From NCBI GenBank assembly GCA_910586215.1, contig CAJUGH010000020.1, positions 15,509 through 79,508 on the forward strand: a stretch of DNA of 64,000 nucleotides. Reading direction: 5' to 3'. The translations under genes were made by a program, and so were the position numbers. Positions within the stretch are counted from its first letter, which is position 1. Each line of letters opens with the position of its first letter. The notes under the pieces are model-generated. The model was not told where the DNA came from. It did no database searches and worked only from the letters and a program-made list of their open reading frames with translations. The stretch comes from an uncultured Acetatifactor sp. GTDB lineage: Bacteria > Bacillota > Clostridia > Lachnospirales > Lachnospiraceae. Positions 32,303 through 41,477 of this stretch are shown piece by piece.

Positions 32303-32338
32303 GTACCGTTGCAGAAATCGTTCTGGCAACGGTATTTC
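32303..32338. terminator. Bidirectional terminator
   Basis: GTACCGTTGC and GCAACGGTAT form a strong stem. On the minus strand it is followed by ACTTTTTAA, suited to the cytidylate-kinase-like gene; on the plus strand by TTTCTT, suited to the peptidase gene. Confidence 0.8.
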
Positions 32339-32354
32339 TTAATAAAAGGAATCC

Positions 32355-32840
32355 TTATATAATCTCAATCCTCTCAAAATACTTGAGCAGGATATCGGCA
32401 CAGTTCTCGGCCCCCAGGGTACTGGTATCCAGTATCATGTGATAATTGTTCACATCCCCCCAGACCTTTCCTGTGTGTTCATAATAGTAATCCGCACGCT
32501 CCCTGTCATTTTTCTCAAGCAGGGCCTTGGCCTCCTGGTAGGAGAGGGTATTCTTCTTCATGATCCTGCTGATCCGGTCTTCCTTGTCCGCACATATGTA
32601 TACATTGAACACATTTGGCTGGTCCTTCAGAATCTCGGATGCACAGCGGCCCAGGATAATGCAGGAATGTCCTGCCAGCTCCTTGATGACTTCCGCTTCA
32701 TTGGAAAAATTATTGTCGTGGAGTTCATTCTCAATGTATGCCTTGTCATACACAGGAACCTCCAGCTTCTCCGACAATTCCCGGGCGATCATGCTGGCAC
32801 CCGTCCCGAACCTGCGACTCATTGTAATCACTAAATTCAT
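32355..32840 (-). CDS. Cytidylate-kinase-like protein
   Basis: A 161-residue P-loop protein of the cytidylate-kinase-like family. MNLVITMSRRFGTGASMIAR is the P-loop region (lacking the usual GKS lysine). VYDKAYIENELHDNNF and CIILGRCASEIL follow, then VYICADKEDRISRIMKKNTL and DRERADYYYEHTG, the phosphate-binding arginine segment. Members are common in Clostridia, and their substrate is not known. ATG 32840 is preceded by GGAGGAGGA; an upstream frame extension lacks a ribosome binding site. Confidence 0.85.
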   Translation of the reverse strand: MNLVITMSRRFGTGASMIARELSEKLEVPVYDKAYIENELHDNNFSNEAEVIKELAGHSCIILGRCASEILKDQPNVFNVYICADKEDRISRIMKKNTLSYQEAKALLEKNDRERADYYYEHTGKVWGDVNNYHMILDTSTLGAENCADILLKYFERIEII

Positions 32841-33022
32841 CCTAAATCCTCCTCCCGCCCGCCGGCCATGGATCCTGTCCGGGACAGCCACCAGCCATCC
32901 CTTCCTCACGTAAGACCTATTTTATCATATCTAAAATAGGGATACAAGGAAATATCATGAATTATACACCACAAGTACGCCTTGAGAACGGCATAAGTGC
33001 ATGCCTTAACCTGTCCCTGGCT

Positions 33023-33703
33023 TCAACCCCTGTCCGGCAGCTGCATCTGAACCATCACCTGTCGCTCTTCCACTGCATCATTCAGAATGCACACCTCCAC
33101 ACCTTCGCTGCTGCGTTCCAGCCCGTAGATGTATTCATGCTCTTTCTCATCCAGGTCAACTTTCCCTACCATCCTGCCGTCACTGTCATACAGTTCGTCT
33201 GCCACTGTATAGACCACCGTGTCCATGGAAAAGGGGATATCCTCCTCTCCCTCCTCTGCCCCGTACCAGGTAAGTCCCGAACCCAGGATCTCCTTCTCCC
33301 ACTGCAGGGTCTGTGTATTATAAAATCCATAGTAAGAAATGTCGGGACTGATGTGTCCTGTGACAATCCAGTAACCTTCCACGGCACGGATGTTGGTGAT
33401 GGCATTCACCCCTTCCTCCCGCTGCGTCATGTCGTAGGACTTGCCGTCCAGCACTATGGTAGTACTGTTGTCAAAGTACGCCTCCCCGCCGTTATCGGAC
33501 AGCACCGTGGTGCCCTCACCACCGAAGTCTGCGGCCTCCCCCTGTACATGGTTCGCATATCCGCTGCCCGGAACCCTGTTCTCCAGATCCGTGCCGCCCT
33601 CCTCTTCTGCTTTTCCACAGCCGCCAGCACCGGCCGCCAACATCAAAGCAGCAGACAGAGCCACTGCCGCACTCCTTACGCTTCCCTTTTTTAATCCTTT
33701 CAT
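33023..33703 (-). CDS. Hypothetical lipoprotein
   Basis: A 226-residue exported lipoprotein. MKGLKKGSVRSAAVALSAAL leads to the lipobox AGAGGC, so the mature protein is lipid-anchored at the Cys. The body is beta-rich (TTIVLDGKSYDMTQREEGVN, GYWIVTGHISPDISYYGFYN), with no enzyme motif I recognise. Start at 33703 because AAGGAGAGG precedes it. A GTTACTGTTCAC repeat lies 70 bp upstream. Confidence 0.72.
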   Translation of the reverse strand: MKGLKKGSVRSAAVALSAALMLAAGAGGCGKAEEEGGTDLENRVPGSGYANHVQGEAADFGGEGTTVLSDNGGEAYFDNSTTIVLDGKSYDMTQREEGVNAITNIRAVEGYWIVTGHISPDISYYGFYNTQTLQWEKEILGSGLTWYGAEEGEEDIPFSMDTVVYTVADELYDSDGRMVGKVDLDEKEHEYIYGLERSSEGVEVCILNDAVEERQVMVQMQLPDRG

Positions 33704-33773
33704 AACTGATAGCCTCTCCTTCTCCTGTGATACCCGGGGATACATTCCCCTTCCCTGCTTTTGGAATAATATA

Positions 33774-33800
33774 GTTACTGTTCACTCCGTTCACAGCAAC
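33774..33800. repeat. Palindromic repeat, GTTACTGTTCAC type, copy 3
   Basis: GTTACTGTTCAC-TCC-GTTCACAGCAAC. It sits in the 33704-34076 gap between divergent genes. Beyond it that gap shows only AT-rich sequence with possible promoters; no gene is seen. Confidence 0.8.
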
Positions 33801-34076
33801 ATAATATACTCCCTACTTGCATCATTTTAGCCAACCGGAGTATACCAGTCAAGTAGCGAAAGCACATTTCACATGCCGATAATTCCCCTTGCAGCAGAAA
33901 AAAACTTGTGCTATATTAGACACGTATCACACATTACATTGTTATTCTAGATAGAAAGCACATGCGGACTGCCTGCAGTTCCGTTATTTTGCCATAACCT
34001 GCAGTTAAGAATGCAGAATTCACAGGCTAAGGAACTGTTCAGAATCCACTTACCATTCATCCGGAGGAGTATATAA

Positions 34077-34784
34077 ATGACAAGGGAAAAAGGGAAAAGA
34101 ATAGACTTCTGCCCAGAAAACTACGTGGTCTTCGACCTGGAGACCACAGGGCTGGTGCCCGGCACAGACCAGATTATCGAGATTTCAGGCATCAAGGTAC
34201 TGGGGGACAATGTATCAGAAACATTTTCTACCCTGGTCAACCCTGGCATGCATATCCCTTATGCCGCTACCCGCGTGAACGGGATCACGGATAAAATGGT
34301 ACGGGATGCCCCCTCCATACAGGAAGCCCTGGCAGATTTCCTGAAATTTACCGGGGATCTGGTTCTGGTGGGCCACAACATACATACCTTCGACACCAAT
34401 TTCGTGTATGACAGTGCCCTCCTGGACCTGGGCCGGAAATTCCAGAATGACTATGTAGATACCCTATATCTGTCCAGAAACTGCCTGCCACAGCTGCACC
34501 AGCATAAACTGACGGACATTGCCGCCTATTTTGACATTGACACAGACGGGGCACACAGGGCCATGGCAGACTGCCACATGAATTATCTGTGTTATGTGGA
34601 ACTGGGAAAGCTGTATGTGCAGAAGCTGGCCGCACAGAAGCAGTCCCTTCCAGGAAGCCAGGAACATGCACCAGACAACTGCTGCCCGGAATGCGGACGG
34701 CCCCTGGTACAGCGCAAGGGCCGGTATGGCACCTTCTGGGGATGTACCGGGTATCCCATGTGCCGGTATACCCGGAAGCGGTGA
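34077..34784 (+). CDS. DEDD 3'-5' exonuclease fused to a topoisomerase-type zinc ribbon
   Basis: A 235-residue protein. The exonuclease domain has VVFDLETTGLVPG (DxE metal ligands), LVGHNIHTFDTNFV and the ending HRAMADC with the last Asp, as in DnaQ/PolC proofreading exonucleases. After about residue 195 comes CPECGRPLVQRKGRYGTFWG and CTGYPMCRYT, a four-cysteine zinc ribbon as in the tail of topoisomerase I. Such a tail would bind single-stranded DNA. Exonuclease plus ribbon is an uncommon pairing and may recruit the nuclease to repair sites; inference. Confidence 0.86.
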   Translation: MTREKGKRIDFCPENYVVFDLETTGLVPGTDQIIEISGIKVLGDNVSETFSTLVNPGMHIPYAATRVNGITDKMVRDAPSIQEALADFLKFTGDLVLVGHNIHTFDTNFVYDSALLDLGRKFQNDYVDTLYLSRNCLPQLHQHKLTDIAAYFDIDTDGAHRAMADCHMNYLCYVELGKLYVQKLAAQKQSLPGSQEHAPDNCCPECGRPLVQRKGRYGTFWGCTGYPMCRYTRKR

Positions 34785-34887
34785 TAGCGGCTTTATCCGG
34801 ATTGCCTGGACTATTGCAATTGTTCAGTCAGGTCACTGATCCGATACGGGCTATTGCCGTTACTGTTTACCAGATTGGAGGTCTCCC

Positions 34888-36594
34888 TTGAAAAAATACC
34901 TGGTATATCTGCTGACTTTACTCTTTGTCTTCCTCTGTGTCCTGGCTTTGTCTGCCTGCCAGGGCAGTCAGGGAGAATCTTCGGATGCATTTGAAACTGG
35001 CGGTGCCAGCCATCCAGGCGCTTCTGACAGCCTGGATGCTTCCTGCAGCCAGGATACTTCTGACAGCCCAGACGCTTCCCATGGTTCCGGCTCCCCTTCC
35101 CAGGCCGGTTCTCCTGCCAGTCCAGACACCCCCTCCGGCCCCGCCAGCCCTGCCACCTCCGGCACCCTCCATGTGGACGGTACCCGCCTGGTAGATGAGA
35201 ATGGCCAGGTTGTCCAACTGAAAGGAATCAGCACCCACGGGCTGGCCTGGTACCCGGACTACGTGAATGAAGACTGTTTCCGGCAGCTAAGGGAGGACTG
35301 GCATGCCAATGTGATCCGGCTGGCCATGTACACGGAGGAATCTGGCGGCTATTGCAGCGGCGGCGACCAGGAGGCCCTGAAGGCCCTGGTGAAAGATGGC
35401 GTGGAATATGCCACGGCCCTGGACATGTATGTGGTCATCGACTGGCACATCCTTTCCGATGGCAATCCCAACCGGCACCTGTCGGAAGCAAAGGATTTCT
35501 TCACGGAAATGGCAGGTCTATATGGAACATACAACAATGTACTGTATGAGATCTGCAACGAACCCAACGGTGGTACCTCCTGGAGCGATATCAGGGCCTA
35601 TGCGGAAGAAATCATCCCTGCCATCCGCTCCCTGGATCCGGAAGGCATCATCCTGGTGGGCACCCCCAACTGGAGCCAGTACGTGGACCAGGCAGCGGCA
35701 GATCCCATCACAGGCTACGACAACATCATGTATACCCTGCATTTCTATGCAGCCACCCACAAGGAATCCCTGCGGGACACCATGGCTGCTGCCATAGATG
35801 CGGGGCTGCCCATTTTCGTGTCCGAATACGGCATCTGCGATGCCAGCGGGAGCGGTGCCATTGACCAGGATCAGGCTGACCAGTGGGTGCGCACCATGGA
35901 TGAGCACCAGGTCAGTTATGTGGCCTGGAATCTTTCCAACAAAAATGAGACTTCTGCCATCTTGAAAAGTGACTGCCAAAAAACTTCCGGCTTCTCTGAG
36001 GAGGACTTAAGTCCTGCCGGGAAATGGCTGTATCAGATGCTGGCGGCAACATTTCCCACCCCAGGTGCGGATACGCCGGAAAATAGCAACTCCGTGGCAA
36101 CGGATCCTAAGGCAACTGCAAATCCTTCCAGAAACAGTGCCACCGCCACAAACGTTCCCAGAACCACTGGAAATTCCCCGGCAGACAACACTACTGCCGG
36201 AAATAGCACCGCCTCTTCTGCCGCCGGGAACCCTCCCACCGGGGAGACGGCACCAGCCACCACTGCCCCTTCCACAGCCACAGCCGGATGCCCCACCCCC
36301 TCGGCCACCCTGGTAAACACCTGGGAATCCGATGGAAAATCCTTCTACCAGTATGAGCTTGCCCTGCAGAATAACTCCGGTACGGACTATACCCAGTGGG
36401 CCGTCACCCTCTCCTTCAGTGGGAGCATTGCCCTTTCAGACGGCTGGAACGGGGAATATTCTGTCTCCGGCACAGACAACAGCATCCTGCGCATTACGAG
36501 CAAGGACTATAATGGCGATATCCCGGCTGGCGGCTCTGTCAGCAATATTGGCTTCATTGTCAGCGGCGGGGATGACCTGGAAATCCTCCCTTGA
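34888..36594 (+). CDS. GH5 endoglucanase-type lipoprotein with C-terminal carbohydrate-binding module
   Basis: A 568-residue lipoprotein glycanase. The start is TTG, with GGAGG 6 nt upstream. The lipobox is LSAC. A Ser/Pro/Ala-rich linker runs to about residue 90. The GH5 catalytic barrel follows: GISTHGLAWYPDY, VIRLAMYTEE, YVVIDWHILSDGNPN, YEICNEPNG with the acid/base E225, and FVSEYGIC with the nucleophile E313. A Thr/Pro/Asn-rich linker (about 390-470) leads to a final beta-sandwich, TQWAVTLSFSGSIALSDGWN and GFIVSGGDD, like a CBM2-type module. It probably cuts beta-glucan or cellulose at the cell surface. Confidence 0.9.
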   Translation: MKKYLVYLLTLLFVFLCVLALSACQGSQGESSDAFETGGASHPGASDSLDASCSQDTSDSPDASHGSGSPSQAGSPASPDTPSGPASPATSGTLHVDGTRLVDENGQVVQLKGISTHGLAWYPDYVNEDCFRQLREDWHANVIRLAMYTEESGGYCSGGDQEALKALVKDGVEYATALDMYVVIDWHILSDGNPNRHLSEAKDFFTEMAGLYGTYNNVLYEICNEPNGGTSWSDIRAYAEEIIPAIRSLDPEGIILVGTPNWSQYVDQAAADPITGYDNIMYTLHFYAATHKESLRDTMAAAIDAGLPIFVSEYGICDASGSGAIDQDQADQWVRTMDEHQVSYVAWNLSNKNETSAILKSDCQKTSGFSEEDLSPAGKWLYQMLAATFPTPGADTPENSNSVATDPKATANPSRNSATATNVPRTTGNSPADNTTAGNSTASSAAGNPPTGETAPATTAPSTATAGCPTPSATLVNTWESDGKSFYQYELALQNNSGTDYTQWAVTLSFSGSIALSDGWNGEYSVSGTDNSILRITSKDYNGDIPAGGSVSNIGFIVSGGDDLEILP

Positions 36595-36676
36595 CAACAT
36601 CCAGGGCCCCCTCCTTCCAGGAAACGCCTGTCTGAAATTGCGCCTTCCCATTGTCCCGGGCAGCCTGGGCAGCCCA

Positions 36677-37636
36677 TTAGCACCGTCTTCCGGCCTCCAC
36701 TTCCTCCCTCTTAGGCATCACCCGCAGGGCCCCTTTGCGGGTGGTGACAATGGAGGCGGCACAGTTGGCAAAGTCCAGCATCTGCTCCAGGTCTTCCTTC
36801 GTCAGTCCCTCCAGGCCGTGCTCCACCACATAGTGCAGTACGCAGCCGCAGAAAGTATCCCCCGCCCCGGTGGTCTCTACCGTATCCTCCCGCCGGTAGG
36901 CAGCCACTTCCACCATCCTCCCTTGATAGTAGGCACGGCTGCCCTCCTTTCCCATGGATACCAGGACCAGGGGGATCTGGTATCTCTCCAGGATCCAGGC
37001 CACTCCGGCGCTGTAGTCCTCCTCCCCGGTGAGCCACTGGATCTCGTTGTCGGAGATTTTCAAGATATCACACTGTCCCAGACCGTAGAGCACCTGCTCC
37101 CTGGCTTCCTCCAGGCTCTTCCACAGGGGCGGGCGCAGGTTAGGGTCGAAGGAAACCAGCGCCCCTGCCTGCCCGGCCGCCTCCACGGCCTTCTTCGTGG
37201 CCTGCCGTACCCCTTCGTGGGTCATGGACAAGGTGCCAAAGTGGAACACTTTCGTGTCCTCCACCAGTTCCAGAGGTACTTCCTCCTGGGTGAGCATCAT
37301 GTCCGCGCCAGGATCCCGGTAGAAGGAGAAATCCCTGTCCCCGTCCGGATAAGTGTGTACCAGGGCCAGGGTGGTGTGTACCTGCTTATCCATGCAAAGG
37401 TATGTGGCATCGATTCCCACCTCCTGGATGGCTCCTTTTAACTGTTCCCCGAAAAAGTCCCGGCCCACTTTCCCGATGAACGCCGTCCGGTGTCCCAGCT
37501 TCGACAGCATGGCCAGCACATTACAAGGCGCACCGCCGGGGTTGGCCTCAAACAGAGGGTTGCCCTGGGTACTCTTTCCATTTTCCGTGAAGTCAATCAG
37601 AAGTTCTCCAAGTGCCACTACGTCATATGCTTTCAT
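36677..37636 (-). CDS. scrK: Fructokinase (PfkB family)
   Basis: Phosphorylates fructose released from sucrose. The 319-residue ribokinase-fold protein has DVVALGELLIDF, NPGGAPCNVLAMLSKLG, and the C-terminal ATP and catalytic motif TTGAGDTFCGCVLHY with the catalytic Asp. SFDPNLRPPLW and KISDNEIQWLTG match fructokinases. Start at 37636 because AGGGAGAG lies 8 nt upstream. Last gene of the sucrose operon, about 170 bp after the GH32 gene. Confidence 0.92.
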   Translation of the reverse strand: MKAYDVVALGELLIDFTENGKSTQGNPLFEANPGGAPCNVLAMLSKLGHRTAFIGKVGRDFFGEQLKGAIQEVGIDATYLCMDKQVHTTLALVHTYPDGDRDFSFYRDPGADMMLTQEEVPLELVEDTKVFHFGTLSMTHEGVRQATKKAVEAAGQAGALVSFDPNLRPPLWKSLEEAREQVLYGLGQCDILKISDNEIQWLTGEEDYSAGVAWILERYQIPLVLVSMGKEGSRAYYQGRMVEVAAYRREDTVETTGAGDTFCGCVLHYVVEHGLEGLTKEDLEQMLDFANCAASIVTTRKGALRVMPKREEVEAGRRC

Positions 37637-37807
37637 TGTCTTATCTCTCCCTGTCCTTTTTCCGTTTTCCATGCCGCCCTTTGCTCAGACCGCCGGTCAG
37701 ATTTCATGCAGTCCTTTTGCACCTTTCCAGAAGAACCGCCTCCCATTCATCCCGATGCTGCCGGCCCAAATAGCCAGTGAACTATGGCAAGCCGTTATTG
37801 CAGGTCG

Positions 37808-39427
37808 TTATTGCAAGTCGTACTTCACCACATCCAGCACCACTTCCCCGTCCGCATAGAAGGAGATACCCTCCGCACCCAGGGGCGTGTCTATGGTAGC
37901 TGTGAGAACCTGTTCCCCGTCCCCTACGAAGATCTCCGCGCTGAAGCGGTCCAGGATGATCCGTAGTCTCAGCCTTCCCCGGTCATGAGACACCAGGCTC
38001 CGGCGCTGGTGGATGATGGCCCTGCGGGAACCGGAAAATTTCCGGTCTATTTTCAAGATGGATTCATGGGGACGGAAACTCACCGCTGTGTGATGTTCCG
38101 TATCCTGGGCAAAGCGCACGGCGAATTTCCGGTACATGTCTGTGCCGGCCTGCCGGTCTGCCCTGCCTGCTTCGGCCAGACTCTCTGCACCAGGTGCCCT
38201 GTCTGTCTCCTCCAGGCCTGCAGGCCGGATCTCCAGTTCCAGGTCCACCTGGCGGCCTGCCACACCCTCCAGCCGGACAATACCGTCTGCCACCTTCACC
38301 CCGCGGTACTCTGCCTTGTTGCAGCGCAGCTGCTCCAGTTCCCGGATAGGCCACTGGTACAGCCTGCCGTCCCTTATGGACAGTTCCCTGGGCAGGGACA
38401 TCTGGCCAAACCATTTCTTGGGCTGGGAACGCATGTTGCAGGTATCCCAGTTCTGCATCCAGCCGATCATGATCCGCCTGCCGTCCGGCGCAAGCACCGT
38501 CTGGGGGGCATAGAAATCGATGCCGTAGTCAATGGCCTGGTCTGCCTCTTCCACAAAGGCATGATGCTCCCTGTCATAGGTCCCCACCAGGCACAAGGTG
38601 CCATTCCCGTTATGATACTCGAAGCCCCGGGGCAGCATGTCCTGGGGGCTGGTAAGAAGCACCCACTTTCCATCTAGTTCGAAGAAATCCGGGCACTCCC
38701 ACATTCTGCCAAAACGCCCGTTATTCTTCGCCAGGATATTCTCATACTGCCAGTGCAGGCCATCGGCGCTGCTGTAGAGCAGGATCTGGCCGTCCTTGTC
38801 TGCCGTGCAGTTGCCGGCCACGCAGTAATAGCGCCCGTCCTGCATGGTCCATACCTTAGGGTCCCTGAAGTCATACCTGCTGCCCCCTTCCGGCAGGTCA
38901 TTTTCCGTCAGTACAGGGTTCCCCGGCAGTTTCTCATAGTCCCTGCCGTCCCCGATAGCAATACACTGGGTCTGGGCCTCCCGGAAGGAGCCATCCGGCT
39001 GGGGTTCATGGAGCACGCCTGTGTACAGCAGCATCTGGGAACCGTCCGGCAGCGTCACCGCGCTTCCGGAGAAACAGCCGTCCTTGTCATAGGGCATATC
39101 CGGAGCCAGGGCTGCAGGCAGGTACTCCCAGTGAAGCAGGTCCCTGCTTACCGCATGGCCCCAGTGCATGGGACCCCAGTAGGAACTGTAGGGATGGTAC
39201 TGGTAGAACATATGGTACATTCCCTGGTAATAGGAAAAACCGTTGGGATCATTCATCCATCCCACCCGGGGGGACAGATGGAAGGCAGGCCGTTCCTCCT
39301 GTGTGATCTGTACCTGTGTCATTTCCTCGTATTTTCTTGCCTCGCGCAATGTCTCACTTGCCATACCGCTATCCGTGCCTGCCTTTCCCCAGGAAGCGCA
39401 TGGATGTCTTCCCGGAATGATTTTCAC
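37808..39427 (-). CDS. scrB: GH32 sucrose hydrolase (sucrose-6-phosphate hydrolase / invertase)
   Basis: Hydrolyses the beta-fructofuranosidic bond of sucrose. The 539-residue protein starts with about 45 loosely conserved residues. The five-bladed propeller then shows GWMNDPNGF with nucleophile D60, YDFRDPKVW with the transition-state Asp, and MWECPDFF with the acid/base Glu. A C-terminal beta-sandwich ends VVLDVVKYDL. The GTG start overlaps the TGA stop of the upstream GH13 gene, so it is translationally coupled. Since an ABC importer brings in unphosphorylated sugar, free sucrose rather than sucrose-6-phosphate is the likely substrate. Confidence 0.93.
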   Translation of the reverse strand: MKIIPGRHPCASWGKAGTDSGMASETLREARKYEEMTQVQITQEERPAFHLSPRVGWMNDPNGFSYYQGMYHMFYQYHPYSSYWGPMHWGHAVSRDLLHWEYLPAALAPDMPYDKDGCFSGSAVTLPDGSQMLLYTGVLHEPQPDGSFREAQTQCIAIGDGRDYEKLPGNPVLTENDLPEGGSRYDFRDPKVWTMQDGRYYCVAGNCTADKDGQILLYSSADGLHWQYENILAKNNGRFGRMWECPDFFELDGKWVLLTSPQDMLPRGFEYHNGNGTLCLVGTYDREHHAFVEEADQAIDYGIDFYAPQTVLAPDGRRIMIGWMQNWDTCNMRSQPKKWFGQMSLPRELSIRDGRLYQWPIRELEQLRCNKAEYRGVKVADGIVRLEGVAGRQVDLELEIRPAGLEETDRAPGAESLAEAGRADRQAGTDMYRKFAVRFAQDTEHHTAVSFRPHESILKIDRKFSGSRRAIIHQRRSLVSHDRGRLRLRIILDRFSAEIFVGDGEQVLTATIDTPLGAEGISFYADGEVVLDVVKYDLQ

Positions 39428-41400
39428 TGCGTTCCTACTTTTTTCATGTAACAGAATCCATACGCCGGCATCCGGACTTCCTCTGGTCTCACGTCCTCCC
39501 CCGACAAAAGATCCGCATACCTTCCGTCTGCCTCATGGATCCAGGCGGTCTTCTCGTGCTCACTGAAATTAAACAGCCCGATCAGTTTCTCGCCCTCATA
39601 ATACCTGCCGATACACAGTATGGCCTTCTCCCCTGTCTCTATGGTCCAGGTGTCCGCCCCCGACACGAATACCTTTTCCCGCTTCCGGATCCCTTCCAGT
39701 TCCTTCAGCCTTCCAAACAGCCTGCCCTCCACGGTATCCGGCCTGTCAATGTTCCCTGCCAGTTCCCAGTTCATGGGTCCCCTGTGGATATAGCGGGAGT
39801 CTGCCGCCTTGTCCGGGTTATCCTTGTAGGTATAATCATTGACCTGGCCAATCTCATCACCGCCATAGAGCACCGGGATGCCCGACTGCATAAACATATA
39901 GGCGTGGAGCATTACGTCCAGACGGATGGCCTTTTCCATGGCTTCGTCATCCTGCTCGAACCCTGCCTTCTCGATGCCGCACATGGAAGCAGTGGTGCCG
40001 CAGAACCTGGCATCCCCTGTGACCGGGTCCGCATTGTACAGTTCTCCCCGGCTGTTGCTCTCCCCGGCATAGCCCTGGAAATAGTCGTTGAGGTACTTTT
40101 TGTGGGGGCGCTCTTCCATTCCTTCCCCTTGCAGGATCCCGTAGTCCAGTCCCCAGCCAATGTCATCATGGCAGCGCAGGTAGTTCAGGAACACATAGTC
40201 TTTGGGCAGGGCGTTCACGATATCCAGCTGCCGTTTCAGCAGCCTCACATCCCTGGTGGCCACCGTATGCCAGGTGGTGGCCATGGTAGTCACATTGTAC
40301 AGCATATGGCATTCCGGCTTCTCCACAGTGCCAAAGTAAGGCAGTACCTTCTCTGGTTCCATGACCACTTCCCCCAGCAGCAGGACTCCCGGACAGACGA
40401 TTTCACTGATCATGCGCATCATACGCACAATGGTGTGTACCTGGGGCAGGTTACGGCAGCTTGTGTGCAGTTCCTTCCAGATATACGGTACCGCATCAAT
40501 GCGGATGATGTCAATTCCCCTGTTAGCCAGATACAGGAAATTATACATCATTTCGTTGAACACCCGGGGATTTTTGTAGTTCAAGTCCCACTGGTAGGGA
40601 TAAAAGGTGGTCATCACATAGTGGCCGCAGTCCGGCAGCCATGTGAAATTCCCCGGGGCTGTGGTGGGAAATACCTGGGGCACTGTCTGCTCATACTGGG
40701 CCGGAATGTGGCCATTGTCATAGAAAAAGTACCGGCCCATATACTCCCCGTCTCCCTGGCGTGCCCTTCTGGCCCACTCATGGTCCTCCGAAGTATGGTT
40801 CATGACAAAATCCATACACACATTGATGCCCTTCCTGTGGCAGGCAGCCGTAAGGCTTTCCAGATCCTCCATGGAGCCAAGACGCTCCTGCACCTTTCTG
40901 AAATCCGAGACCGCATAGCCGCCATCGGACCTGCCTGCCGGGGTATCCAGGAAAGGCATGAGATGGATGTAATTCACATTGCACCGTTCAATATAGTCCA
41001 GCCTCTCCTCCACACCCTTCATGGTGCCGGCAAAATTGTCAATGTAGAACATCATACCCAGCATGTCGTTACTTTTGTACCAGTCCGGGCCGGCCTCCCG
41101 GCACAGGTCCATGGCCTTCAGGTCCCGGTTCCGCTCCCGGTAAAAGCGGCCCATGTTATCGCACAGTTCGGCAAACATGTCCCCATTGTCATACAGTTCC
41201 ATGTAGAGCCAGCGCAATTCGTCATGGTGTCTTGCAAGCCGTGCCGCAAAAGCCTGGTTGGCTCTTACAGGCAGGTCTGTCACCGTACCCCCGCCCACCT
41301 TCCTTGCACCTTCCCTGCCCCTTCCAGCCTTCTCCTTTCCCGTCCCACGTACCTGGAACGGGGAATCCCCTTCCCACGTTTTTTTCAGCATCTCTCCCAT
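39424..41400 (-). CDS. GH13 amylosucrase-like enzyme (GH13_4)
   Basis: A 658-residue alpha-amylase-superfamily enzyme. An N-terminal helical part (about 45-110) precedes the barrel. SDGGYAVSDFRKV is region I and VCMDFVMNHTS follows. GIDIIRIDAVPYIW has the nucleophile Asp, LLLGEVV the acid/base Glu, and YLRCHDDIGW the stabilising Asp. The helical N-terminus and DGGYAVSDFR are features of amylosucrases, which split sucrose and build alpha-glucan, or of sucrose hydrolases. Its position between the importer and GH32 genes supports sucrose as substrate. GGGAGG precedes the ATG. Confidence 0.86.
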   Translation of the reverse strand: MGEMLKKTWEGDSPFQVRGTGKEKAGRGREGARKVGGGTVTDLPVRANQAFAARLARHHDELRWLYMELYDNGDMFAELCDNMGRFYRERNRDLKAMDLCREAGPDWYKSNDMLGMMFYIDNFAGTMKGVEERLDYIERCNVNYIHLMPFLDTPAGRSDGGYAVSDFRKVQERLGSMEDLESLTAACHRKGINVCMDFVMNHTSEDHEWARRARQGDGEYMGRYFFYDNGHIPAQYEQTVPQVFPTTAPGNFTWLPDCGHYVMTTFYPYQWDLNYKNPRVFNEMMYNFLYLANRGIDIIRIDAVPYIWKELHTSCRNLPQVHTIVRMMRMISEIVCPGVLLLGEVVMEPEKVLPYFGTVEKPECHMLYNVTTMATTWHTVATRDVRLLKRQLDIVNALPKDYVFLNYLRCHDDIGWGLDYGILQGEGMEERPHKKYLNDYFQGYAGESNSRGELYNADPVTGDARFCGTTASMCGIEKAGFEQDDEAMEKAIRLDVMLHAYMFMQSGIPVLYGGDEIGQVNDYTYKDNPDKAADSRYIHRGPMNWELAGNIDRPDTVEGRLFGRLKELEGIRKREKVFVSGADTWTIETGEKAILCIGRYYEGEKLIGLFNFSEHEKTAWIHEADGRYADLLSGEDVRPEEVRMPAYGFCYMKKVGTQ

Positions 41401-41428
41401 AGCTTACCTCCCTGCCTGCTCAGAATCC

Positions 41429-41458
41429 GTTACGGTTCACGGCACCGTGAACCGTAAC
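41429..41458. repeat. Perfect 14-bp hairpin inside the sucrose operon
   Basis: GTTACGGTTCACGG-CA-CCGTGAACCGTAAC lies between the second permease gene and the GH13 gene. It is a diverged member of the GTTACTGTTCAC repeats. Inside a transcript it would form a strong hairpin with no T-run, so it could set different mRNA levels for transporter and enzyme genes. Confidence 0.75.
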
Positions 41459-41477
41459 CAGAATCATCCCTCTTATC

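Noticed and set aside
39535..41457. Long plus-strand ORF (640 codons) opposite the GH13 gene
   Set aside because: Antisense shadow of an enzyme with all GH13 catalytic motifs; no domain or ribosome binding site on the plus strand.
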